Positions 7,803 through 15,202 of a stretch of 15,293 nt of DNA are shown here, in pieces. A program made the position numbers and the translations under genes. The stretch is from Bdellovibrionales bacterium (GTDB lineage Bacteria > Bdellovibrionota > Bdellovibrionia > Bdellovibrionales > JAMPXM01). The stretch is taken from NCBI GenBank assembly GCA_005792225.1, contig SXSP01000278.1, forward strand, positions 1 through 15,293, written 5' to 3'. Every line of letters begins with the position of its first letter. Position 1 is the stretch's first letter. The notes beneath the pieces are model-generated. The model was not told the DNA's origin, searched no databases, and worked only from the letters and a program-made list of their open reading frames with translations.

Positions 7803-8079
7803 AATGATCCTATTCTCCCGGTGTTGGATGTCCTGATCCATCCCTGTCAAGCTCAGGCGAGAGTCAACGGGATGTGGTGCGATTTGGTCAAGAGGAGGAA
7901 AGTACACAAAATTGTAATCGCGTCGCGAAGTCACTTCGGATTCAAAACTGATATTGTTTACTCTAGAAGCTGATGGGTCGCGAATACGAGAGAGTACTTT
8001 CAATCTTGACGAGGAGGATCCAAAAAACCTGAAAGAGAATTGATGTCGAATCATTTTTCAACAAATTCGAGGGTTCGAG
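7803..8079. promoter_or_regulatory. Divergent promoter region between the two galactose operons
   Basis: These 277 bp separate the start codons of the two operons and hold no supported gene. Seen directly: an odd perfect palindrome CGAAGT-C-ACTTCG (7926-7938), and an inverted pair GAAAGTAC (7898-7905) and GTACTTTC (7994-8001), 88 bases apart and bracketing the palindrome. A weak plus-strand promoter fits at TTCAAA (7941-7946), a 17-base spacer and TAGAAG (7964-7969), with its -35 box just after the palindrome. On the minus strand TACAAT (7916-7911) is a good -10 box, but I see no clear -35. A shared regulator acting from the palindrome is plausible but unproven. Confidence 0.5.
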
Positions 8080-9969
8080 ATGCAGATGAGTCCGAAAGTT
8101 CCACATGGCCATCGTGACGAATGGCCGACAGATCATTCAGAGTACCCGAGAAAACAATTTCGCAGGGACAACTGGCTGAACTTAAATGGTAAATGGAAGT
8201 TCGCCTTCGATACCGAGAGAAAATGCCGCAACCCCCGAGATGTGAAAGCTTGGCCGCTGGAAATCACGGTTCCCTTTGTTCCGGAATGCGAAGCGAGTGG
8301 CATCGCCGATCAAGGATTTCATCCCAGCTGTTGGTACGAAAGAACCTTTCAGTTCCATCCTCAAAAAAATGGGCGAGTCCTTCTTCATTTCGGCGCCGTT
8401 GATTACTCGGCACGTGTTTGGGTGAACGATCAATACGTCGGTGAGCACGAGGGAGGACACACGCCTTTTTGCTTTGATATTACCGATGTGCTGGCCGCGG
8501 GCGGCGAGCAGAAAATGACGGTTTGGGTTCTCGATGATCCGCAGGATCTAGCGAAGCCTCGCGGTAAACAAGATTGGCAGTTAAATCCACATAGCATTTG
8601 GTACCCGCGATCCACGGGAATTTGGCAGACCGTTTGGATTGAGGAAGTTCCTCCGACTTATCTCGATTATCTCAACTGGTCTCCCCATCTGGAGCGGTGG
8701 GAAATCGGCCTCGAAGCGTTCGTCGTCGGGCCCGCGCGCCCTGGACTGCAATTGAAAGTTAGGCTCAACGTCGAGGGTCGTCTCCTCGCTCATGACACTT
8801 ACGAAGTTGTCGAAGACGAGGTTCACCGTCGCATCGCCCTTTCGGATCCGGGAATCGATGACTATCGAAACGAAATTCTGTGGAGTCCGGAGAAGCCAAC
8901 CCTCATTGACGCCGAAGTCGAACTCATAGCGAACGGCCAAGTCATCGATCGCATTCGCTCCTATACGGCGATTCGATCCGTTCAGGTTCAGAGAGATCGT
9001 TTTCTCATCAACAATCGGCCTTACTTTCTCCGCCTGGTCCTGGACCAAGGCTACTGGCCCGAGTCTTTCATGACGCCTCCGTCGGAAGAGGCGATCATTC
9101 GCGACATCGAGCTCGTAAAAGCCGCGGGCTTCAACGGCGTACGTAAGCACCAAAAAATTGAAGACCCTCGTTTTCTCTACTGGGCCGACGTGCTGGGTCT
9201 TCTGGTTTGGGAGGAAATGCCGAGCGCTTACCGTTTCACTCATCTCTCGGTTGAACGTCTCATGCGAGAATGGGTGGAAGTGATCGATCGCGACTCGAAC
9301 CATCCCTGCATCATCGTGTGGGTTCCATTCAATGAAAGTTGGGGAGTGCCAGATTTGCCCGGGAAAGCCGCGCACCGAAGTTGCGTGCAAGCGTTCTACC
9401 ATTTAACGAAGACGCTCGACCCCACTCGACCCGTCATCGGAAACGACGGATGGGAGAGTACGGCTACCGACATCATCGGTATTCACGACTACGACGATCA
9501 ACCGGCACGAATTCTCAAGCGGTACGGCGAGGGCATAAGCCTTCCGGATATGTTGACGCGGGATTGGCCGGGTGGCCGTATGCTGACTCTCGAAGGTCAT
9601 GATCATCGCGGTCAACCGGTCATGTTGACCGAGTTCGGGGGTATCGCCCACCGCGATCCCAAGTACCACGAGAAATATGAAACCTGGGGTTACAGCGTGA
9701 GTCGCACGACGGGAGAATTGCAAGCTCGTTACGATAGCTTGCTCGATGCCATTAATCGCGTCGATGTTCTGAGCGGCTTCTGCTACACGCAATTTACCGA
9801 TACGTTTCAAGAGGCGAACGGCCTTTTCTTCGCGGATCGTACGCCGAAGTTTCCGATCGAGGCGATGCGAACCGCGACCCGCGGAAAAGGCTTGGTGCGT
9901 GCGGAACTGACGGCGCCTCCGGCACCGCCTGCGATCCCGCCGCATCACCAGACGCGATTGGAAGTGTGA
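8080..9969 (+). CDS. Glycoside hydrolase family 2 enzyme, probable beta-galactosidase
   Basis: A retaining exo-beta-glycosidase of 629 residues. Domain order is the sugar-binding jelly roll (about 24-190, with NWLNLNGKWKFAFD at 31-44 and the loop STGIWQTVWIE at 178-188), an immunoglobulin-like sandwich (about 190-300) and the catalytic TIM barrel (about 300-605). The acid/base is E419 in W-V-P-F-N-E-S-W, and the nucleophile is E518 in M-L-T-E-F-G-G. There is no signal peptide, so it acts in the cytoplasm on imported glycosides. It is far shorter than LacZ (about 1020) and close to the 600-residue GH2 subgroups that include beta-galactosidases, glucuronidases and uncharacterised members. I prefer beta-galactosidase because galT and galK follow at once. 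The ribosome site before ATG 8080 is weak, and the ATG at 8086 is an alternative. It overlaps galT by one base (TGATG). Confidence 0.85.
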   Translation: MQMSPKVPHGHRDEWPTDHSEYPRKQFRRDNWLNLNGKWKFAFDTERKCRNPRDVKAWPLEITVPFVPECEASGIADQGFHPSCWYERTFQFHPQKNGRVLLHFGAVDYSARVWVNDQYVGEHEGGHTPFCFDITDVLAAGGEQKMTVWVLDDPQDLAKPRGKQDWQLNPHSIWYPRSTGIWQTVWIEEVPPTYLDYLNWSPHLERWEIGLEAFVVGPARPGLQLKVRLNVEGRLLAHDTYEVVEDEVHRRIALSDPGIDDYRNEILWSPEKPTLIDAEVELIANGQVIDRIRSYTAIRSVQVQRDRFLINNRPYFLRLVLDQGYWPESFMTPPSEEAIIRDIELVKAAGFNGVRKHQKIEDPRFLYWADVLGLLVWEEMPSAYRFTHLSVERLMREWVEVIDRDSNHPCIIVWVPFNESWGVPDLPGKAAHRSCVQAFYHLTKTLDPTRPVIGNDGWESTATDIIGIHDYDDQPARILKRYGEGISLPDMLTRDWPGGRMLTLEGHDHRGQPVMLTEFGGIAHRDPKYHEKYETWGYSVSRTTGELQARYDSLLDAINRVDVLSGFCYTQFTDTFQEANGLFFADRTPKFPIEAMRTATRGKGLVRAELTAPPAPPAIPPHHQTRLEV

Positions 9970-11090
9970 TGGAAACTCTCGAGACTCCTCAATCGACTGA
10001 AGATTTTTACAAGCGTGACCTCGTCAAGCCCGACGGTCGCCCGATGAGTCTCTATTCACGTCGACCGATCGCCGAGGCGATCGAGGCGACCAATCCGAAA
10101 CACGATCCCGTGACCGGAATGCCGCACTTTCGTTGGCATCCTCTGCGTGGCGAATGGGTTGCCTTCGCAAGTCACCGACAAAATCGAACCTTCCTTCCGC
10201 CCAAGGAATACAATCCGCTCGCCCCCTCAAGATCGAATGAGTTTCCGACCGAGCTTCCCCTTGGTGACTACGATATCGCCGTTTTTGAGAATCTCTTCAC
10301 GAGCATGAATCCGCGGGCGGAGGTTGCTCCCTCCGAGTACGTTCCCACTCGACCCGGGAACGGGACGACCGAAGTCGTCGTGTTCACTCAAGACCCCGAG
10401 CAAACGCTCGGGCGCTTGCCACTGAGCCAAATCGAACTTCTTCTAAAAGTATGGGCCGATCGAACGCGGGCTCTGGGTGCGACCGATCAAGTTCAGTACG
10501 TACTTCCATTCGAAAACCGTGGGGTCGAGGTGGGCGTCACTCTCCATCATCCACATGGTCAGATTTACGCTTACCCGTTTGTTCCTCCCGTTCCCGCGAA
10601 GATGCAAGAGGCGCAAGCCCGTTATTTCGCGGAGCACGAGCGCGGACTTCTCGAAGACATTCTCTCGCAAGAGCGAAGCGCCAGCTCTCGCGTGATCTAC
10701 GATGATGGTTCTGTTGTCGCGTTCGTTCCGGCTTTTGCGCGCTATCCGTACGAGGTCTGGATTGCTCCTGAAAGGCGAGTGCCGAGTTTATCGATTCTCT
10801 CCAATGAGGAGACGGTGTGTCTCGCTCGGGCACTCAAGACCGTCTTGCTGAAGTACGATGGTCTCTGGCAGAGACCGTTTCCGTATCTCATGGCGCTCTA
10901 CCAAGCACCGACGGATGGTGGGGCACATCCGGAATTTCATTTTCACATCGAATTTTATCCACCGTACCGAACCCGCGAAAAGCTGAAGTATCTCGCGGGA
11001 ACGGAAATTGGCGGCGGCATCTTCGTTAACGACGCGCTCCCTGAGGAGAAAGCGGCGGAGTTGAAGGCCGTGGAAGTGGAGTTATCATGA
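9969..11090 (+). CDS. galT: Galactose-1-phosphate uridylyltransferase
   Basis: Exchanges UMP between UDP-glucose and galactose-1-phosphate, giving UDP-galactose and glucose-1-phosphate, through a uridylyl-histidine intermediate. From the ATG it has 373 residues. The active site reads H193-H-P-H196-G-Q-I-Y, the family H-P-H-G-Q-I-W motif, with H196 as the expected nucleophile. PFENRGVEVGVT precedes it, and the C-terminal G-A-H-P-E-F-H-F-H-I-E-F-Y-P-P matches the second HIT half. The E. coli zinc ligands Cys52, Cys55 and His115 align with Tyr81, Leu84 and Pro143, so the structural zinc site is probably absent. The ATG at 9969 overlaps the GH2 stop as TGATG and has GGAAG just upstream; a GTG at 9966 is a less likely start. 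It sits between the GH2 gene and galK, overlapping galK by 4 bp. Confidence 0.93.
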   Translation: METLETPQSTEDFYKRDLVKPDGRPMSLYSRRPIAEAIEATNPKHDPVTGMPHFRWHPLRGEWVAFASHRQNRTFLPPKEYNPLAPSRSNEFPTELPLGDYDIAVFENLFTSMNPRAEVAPSEYVPTRPGNGTTEVVVFTQDPEQTLGRLPLSQIELLLKVWADRTRALGATDQVQYVLPFENRGVEVGVTLHHPHGQIYAYPFVPPVPAKMQEAQARYFAEHERGLLEDILSQERSASSRVIYDDGSVVAFVPAFARYPYEVWIAPERRVPSLSILSNEETVCLARALKTVLLKYDGLWQRPFPYLMALYQAPTDGGAHPEFHFHIEFYPPYRTREKLKYLAGTEIGGGIFVNDALPEEKAAELKAVEVELS

Positions 11091-12187
11091 TCAGCACCTC
11101 GGCTCACGGACGCGTCAACCTCATCGGGGAGCATACGGATTACAACAACGGCTTCGTGCTCCCCACGGGGATTCCGCAGATGACCCGGGCGGATCTGGAG
11201 CCGCGCGCGGGCCAGACGGTCTTCGTTGCATCCACGAATCTCGCGGATAAACCATTTTCATTTGAATTGGGTTCGGAACGTGCTGTGCGCTCTTGGAGCG
11301 ATTACGTGCAAGGTGCAACATGGGTCATGAGGCAGGAGCCGGGAGCGAAAGTTTGCGGCTTCGACTTGGCTATTTCATCGACGGTACCCATGGGAAGCGG
11401 CCTGTCTTCGAGCGCAGCACTCTTGGTTGCGGTTTTGCGCGCGATCCGGGGAGCGTGGGGGCTAGAAGGTCTGGTAGACGATATCCGCATCGCGCGGCTC
11501 GCGCAAAAAATCGAAAACGAATTCGTTGGCGCTCGCGTGGGAATCATGGATCCACTGGCGGCCAGCCTCGCGACCGAAACAGCCGCGCTCTTCGTCGATA
11601 CGCAATCACTGCAGATTGAGCAAGTACCTTTACCTACGGATCAACTTGAAGTCGCGGTCATCAACTCCGGCATTTCTCATAGTAACGTCGGCGGAGGTTA
11701 CAACCAGCGACGTTCGGAATGCGAGCAAGCCTGCGAGGCTCTCGGGATCTCAAGCTTGCGTGAAGTCGGCATGGATGATCTCGCGCGCATCGATTCTTTG
11801 CCTGAGCCGCTTCGCCGAAGAGCCCGGCACGTCGTTACCGAAAACGACCGCGTTCTCCGTGCCGTCACGGCAATTCGATCCGGAGACTGCCAGGAGCTCG
11901 GCAGGCTCTTCCGCGAATCACACCTTTCGATGAAAAATGATTACGAAGTTTCGGTTCCCGATATAGACACCCTCGTTGAGATCGCAAGCGCTCAGCCTGA
12001 AGTTTTCGGGGCGCGCCTGACGGGCGGTGGATTCGGTGGCTCTATCGTGATGATTGCTCGGGCGGGGAGCGCGCGGGCCGCGGCTGAAAAAGTCGTCCAG
12101 CGCTACAACGGTGCGACGGGGAGGGTGGGCTTCGTCTTGGTTCCAAAAGTAGCCGTCGATGGCACTCGCGAAATAACTGCGCCTTAA
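11087..12187 (+). CDS. galK: Galactokinase, short N-terminus
   Basis: Phosphorylates alpha-D-galactose with ATP to galactose-1-phosphate, a GHMP-family kinase. All three signatures are present: the galactose motif G-R9-V-N-L-I-G-E15-H16-T-D18-Y (8-19), the ATP loop V-P-M-G-S-G-L-S-S-S-A-A (100-111), and L-T-G-G-G-F-G-G-S (311-319). The catalytic Asp is D155 in G-I-M-D-P, where most members have M-D-Q. It has 366 residues and starts almost directly at the first signature, lacking the roughly 20-30 leading residues of typical GalK. The ATG at 11087 overlaps the galT stop as ATGA, with GGAG 5 bases upstream (11078-11081), so this short start looks genuine. Its stop overlaps the convergent gene's stop in the palindrome TTAA (12184-12187). 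Confidence 0.93.
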   Translation: MISTSAHGRVNLIGEHTDYNNGFVLPTGIPQMTRADLEPRAGQTVFVASTNLADKPFSFELGSERAVRSWSDYVQGATWVMRQEPGAKVCGFDLAISSTVPMGSGLSSSAALLVAVLRAIRGAWGLEGLVDDIRIARLAQKIENEFVGARVGIMDPLAASLATETAALFVDTQSLQIEQVPLPTDQLEVAVINSGISHSNVGGGYNQRRSECEQACEALGISSLREVGMDDLARIDSLPEPLRRRARHVVTENDRVLRAVTAIRSGDCQELGRLFRESHLSMKNDYEVSVPDIDTLVEIASAQPEVFGARLTGGGFGGSIVMIARAGSARAAAEKVVQRYNGATGRVGFVLVPKVAVDGTREITAP

Positions 12188-13713
12188 TTCCCGCCGAAGG
12201 CCATGCGGCAACTCACCCGCGCCCGGCTCTCGACACGACCGATGCTTTCAAGTGCCAGTTGAACAGCGGCCCGCCTGGCTCGTTCTTTCTTGTTCCAATC
12301 GACCCGATCAAGATCGTGAGCGGCCGGAATGTTCTCGAAAATACTTCCGGGCTTATCCGTAATCAAATTGATCGCTCCGAAGAGAACCTTTGATGATCCT
12401 GAGTTGTGCTTTACGATCGCTTCGGCGATTAGGCTCTGCTCGACATCGACTGTATCCACGGTGAGCTGACGGAGCTTCGTCAGGTAAGAGCGATCTTGTT
12501 CGATCGGCGAAAACGTATTGGCGTGTCTCGCACCAAAACGAACTTCCGTGTCGTTAATCATCGTTTGCATTTGACGATCGCCCCGTTGAACGAAGTTGCC
12601 GACGTGCTGGCGCCCTTTCTTCGTTAGAAACATCTCTGGCACCGAAAGTCCGTAGACTTCGTTTAAACTCGATACCGCACCCGAGGAGCCCATGAAGATC
12701 AGACCCTTCGGCTTCAACTTGAGGGCTCCTTCCGCGATGAACGCCGCGGCCTCACCCCACATGGTCAGAGCACTCGCTACGAGAAGAACGTTCGAAATTT
12801 CGCCCGTCGTCTTGTGCATGAGAGTCAGGACTCGGCCCGTGAGCCCGATGGCTCCCTTCGCTTCCTCACTCGTATTCAGGAGGCGCCAATCTGAATCGAG
12901 CGAACCCACGACGCTGACCCACTGATTGTAATAGCCGAGAACGATGTAGTCAGGCTTCGCTTGAAGGGTCCTGGTGATGTCAAGAAGTGAACTCTGCAAC
13001 TGCAACCGGTAGGAGATTTGATCGGCTCGATCCAAAATCACGCGGTCATACTTCGCGTCTATGGTTCGCATCATCGTCGCGTAATGCTGCAGGTACTGGG
13101 TCGACGGCGGAACCACGATGATGAGCCGAGGTTTTCCATCGACGAATGACTCGCTCGGCGCGTAGACCTTGGTGATGCCCCACGACTCATAAAAGCTCGG
13201 GATGCGGATCGCCTTATCCGGTTGGACACCGAGATAAGCAAGCGCCGATGAAGGTCTGCCTCCGTAAACGAAACCCACGACTTTCCCCTCAACGAGCGCG
13301 CGCGAAGTCTTTTCGCCCAACCGCTGATGAACGTAAGTGTTGAGATCATGCAGTGAATGATCCGTTGAACTCGCGCTCTTCGCCCGAATCGAAACATAAT
13401 TCTTCAACGGCTTTTTCACATCAACGAGCGTGAGCGGAGGTGGAGGCCAGATCCCACTCCAACTCTTTCCCATTTCAAGCGCCGGATTTGCGTAAGATGG
13501 ATCGAGAATCGCTCGCTGAAATTCAGCGATAAATCGCTCGCGATCCTCTTTCGACTCAACGACGGCATCCATCGTGAGGACTTCCGAGTAAAGGTCACGC
13601 AAGAGCTCAAGGTAGGTGGCGCGATCATTATCGTTCGCGGGAAGTGCCGCAAACACCACCTGAACCGCGCTGAGAATGAGAATGGCGCCCGCGAGGCGCA
13701 TCCACCGAATCAC
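12184..13713 (-). CDS. Exported protein with nucleoside phosphorylase-like C-terminal half
   Basis: I do not recognise this as a named protein. The N-terminus MIRWMRLAGAILILSAV, ending in VVFA, is a Sec signal peptide, so the 509-residue product should be exported. Residues about 293-455 show the pattern of the purine nucleoside phosphorylase/MTA nucleosidase (PNP_UDP) superfamily. There is a Gly-containing helix at 314-330 leading into G-L-I-F-M-G-S-S-G-A-V (337-347, like the family's I-G-T-x-G-A). T-V-D-V-E425-Q-S-L-I-A (421-430) resembles V-x-D-M-E, and L-I-T-D453 resembles the catalytic S-D. Residues 30-290 have no recognisable domain. The sole cysteine is C502 in C-R-M-A-F near the end. 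The start is GTG at 13713, overlapping the previous stop as GTGA; the ATG at Met5 is an alternative. The fold call is from motif reading only, so activity is uncertain. Confidence 0.6.
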   Translation of the reverse strand: MIRWMRLAGAILILSAVQVVFAALPANDNDRATYLELLRDLYSEVLTMDAVVESKEDRERFIAEFQRAILDPSYANPALEMGKSWSGIWPPPPLTLVDVKKPLKNYVSIRAKSASSTDHSLHDLNTYVHQRLGEKTSRALVEGKVVGFVYGGRPSSALAYLGVQPDKAIRIPSFYESWGITKVYAPSESFVDGKPRLIIVVPPSTQYLQHYATMMRTIDAKYDRVILDRADQISYRLQLQSSLLDITRTLQAKPDYIVLGYYNQWVSVVGSLDSDWRLLNTSEEAKGAIGLTGRVLTLMHKTTGEISNVLLVASALTMWGEAAAFIAEGALKLKPKGLIFMGSSGAVSSLNEVYGLSVPEMFLTKKGRQHVGNFVQRGDRQMQTMINDTEVRFGARHANTFSPIEQDRSYLTKLRQLTVDTVDVEQSLIAEAIVKHNSGSSKVLFGAINLITDKPGSIFENIPAAHDLDRVDWNKKERARRAAVQLALESIGRVESRARVSCRMAFGGN

Positions 13714-15029
13714 GGAAACGCCACCTTGCAGGCCGCGGGCGACGGAGCCGTCAAGCCGAAGCGCACGTCGATCTCCGATCGCACGTCGACCGAAGCCGTG
13801 GGCCGCCTTGGAAGTTTCTGCATCCGTTCGCGAATGAGAGCCTCGAAGTGGACACCATCGATATAAGCAAGCTCCTCTCGCGTCGGCGGAAGTTTTCTCA
13901 ATAATTGTTCAACGACCTCTCGAGGCATCTTCTCGCGAACCGCGATCAGAAGACGCGCTTCCGCAAGAATACGTTCAACCCGATCCGCCGTCTTCGCATC
14001 AAGGGCGCTCGCGCGCTTCGGATACTGCTGCTTGAGCCGCGCGTTTGCTTTCTTTAGGACATCAATCCGATCTTTCGCGAGATCCTCGATCGTGATGGCG
14101 CGCTCAAACGCCTCCACCATTCGCTCCGCGCCCTTGCGGTTCGAACGTAGTTCAACCTCAACACCGAGAGTTCCCTGACCCGCGTACTCCATCTGGTAAA
14201 GATGATCGATGAACACCCCGCCGCGTTCAAAAGCCGTATGAGCATTCCGCGTGAGTTCCGTCCCGAGCGTCAGTTGCGGCCAATTCCGCTCGGTCATCTC
14301 GACGAAACGCTCCACCGGCAACTTAAAAACGAAGAGCGGCGCTCGGCCGTCGATGAGTTCATCAAGAAATCTTTTGTTCTTCCTCGCGTATCTCCAGGCA
14401 TAGTTCGCGGTCGGCGTCCAATACCGAACCCCGCGCGGCTTCTCACCCTTAAGCCAGCCATCGATTTCGCCGGGCTTCTCTCCGCCGCGATAAAGCGTGA
14501 CGTACCCATCCCGCGAATGATGCTCGAGAATAAAGTCCCTCAAATAATCCTGAAGCCGCGTCTGTTTGATACCCATTGGTCTGATCTCGAGAACGAGGGG
14601 ATTCGTCGAAAGCTTGTTCGCCTTCAACCAAGCTGCCACCTCATCCATATCCTGCCGAGGAGCCGGCCGGCCTTCGCGCTTCGCCTGCTCAATCTCCTGT
14701 TTGTGCGCATCCCACCACTCATCGGTCTGATAGTAAGTTGGCGTATACCGGCTCGTCGCCATCGGCATCAACAAAATCGGACTCTCGGGATTCCGCGGAT
14801 CCAGCGTCTGAATGAAATACGAAAATTTAGTTTTCGTATTCACGTCCACACGCCCCTGACCATCCTGGATCTTCACCTGCTCAACAGTCAGCGGCTCAAC
14901 GAGGTCACCCGGATGCTGATCGAAAGCCTTGACGATCTTGCGTGCTCGCACCGAATCGAGCGATTCCGCCCGCGCAGGCACAGACGCATGCACCATGATT
15001 GCCGCTGCTATACCAATGAAAACACGCAT
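13710..15029 (-). CDS. Exported protein with possible ADP-ribosyltransferase-like motifs
   Basis: I do not recognise this family. It has 439 residues and a Sec signal peptide, MRVFIGIAAAIMVHASVPARA, with an A-R-A cleavage site at about 19-21. A central stretch resembles motif order in R-S-E type ADP-ribosyltransferases: Y-V-T-L-Y-R181-G-G (176-183), then R-Y-W-T-P-T-A-N-Y-A-W-R-Y-A (202-215), then P-L-F-V-F-K (231-236), with E258 or E268 as possible catalytic Glu. This is a weak match. Residues 300-410 are charged, helix-rich and possibly coiled. The only cysteine is C434 in C-K-V-A-F at the extreme C-terminus. The ATG is preceded by GGAGAGG (15045-15039), and an in-frame TAG two codons upstream excludes a longer form. 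It overlaps the next gene by 4 bp, so the two are co-translated. Confidence 0.55.
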   Translation of the reverse strand: MRVFIGIAAAIMVHASVPARAESLDSVRARKIVKAFDQHPGDLVEPLTVEQVKIQDGQGRVDVNTKTKFSYFIQTLDPRNPESPILLMPMATSRYTPTYYQTDEWWDAHKQEIEQAKREGRPAPRQDMDEVAAWLKANKLSTNPLVLEIRPMGIKQTRLQDYLRDFILEHHSRDGYVTLYRGGEKPGEIDGWLKGEKPRGVRYWTPTANYAWRYARKNKRFLDELIDGRAPLFVFKLPVERFVEMTERNWPQLTLGTELTRNAHTAFERGGVFIDHLYQMEYAGQGTLGVEVELRSNRKGAERMVEAFERAITIEDLAKDRIDVLKKANARLKQQYPKRASALDAKTADRVERILAEARLLIAVREKMPREVVEQLLRKLPPTREELAYIDGVHFEALIRERMQKLPRRPTASVDVRSEIDVRFGLTAPSPAACKVAFP

Positions 15030-15060
15030 GATCTAGAGCCTCTCCGAGTGTCCTCCTTGT

Positions 15061-15077
15061 GTTCCAAGTTCCGTTCC
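15061..15077. repeat. Three GTTCC repeats upstream of the exported-protein operon
   Basis: GTTCC occurs at 15061-15065, 15068-15072 and 15073-15077 (GGAAC on the coding strand), 32-48 bases before the ATG at 15029. They may be regulator half-sites in the leader or promoter of the two-gene operon, or chance. I found no convincing sigma70 promoter in 15030-15202. Confidence 0.3.
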
Positions 15078-15170
15078 ACCCCGAGCAAGCGCCAGAACCG
15101 CGCACGCATGTCCACAGAATTGACAGCGCCGCGATTGGGCGGGGTTGGATGGGGAGTTCGGAGCTGCGGG

Positions 15171-15191
15171 CTCTGGCCTCTGGCCTCTGGC
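15171..15191. repeat. Tandem repeat, CTCTGGC x 3
   Basis: Three exact head-to-tail copies of the 7-mer CTCTGGC, followed by one further C. It lies in the non-coding gap 15030-15202, just downstream of the stop codon of the partial minus-strand gene. A seven-base unit in non-coding sequence is prone to slippage and so to variation in copy number. Confidence 0.75.
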
Positions 15192-15202
15192 CGGGATGGC
15201 CT

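Noticed and set aside
7803..8054. N-terminal 84-residue extension of the glycosyltransferase reading frame
   Set aside because: It shows no family similarity, fills the divergent promoter region, and the ATG at 7802 has its own ribosome-binding site. The open frame is probably chance.
8581..9402. 273-residue minus-strand open frame opposite the GH2 gene
   Set aside because: A shadow of the GH2 coding sequence; no motif, signal or operon context supports it.
15128..15140. Possible sigma54 or sigma70 promoter in the GC-rich gap before the exported-protein operon
   Set aside because: No pair of boxes with correct spacing could be found on the minus strand.
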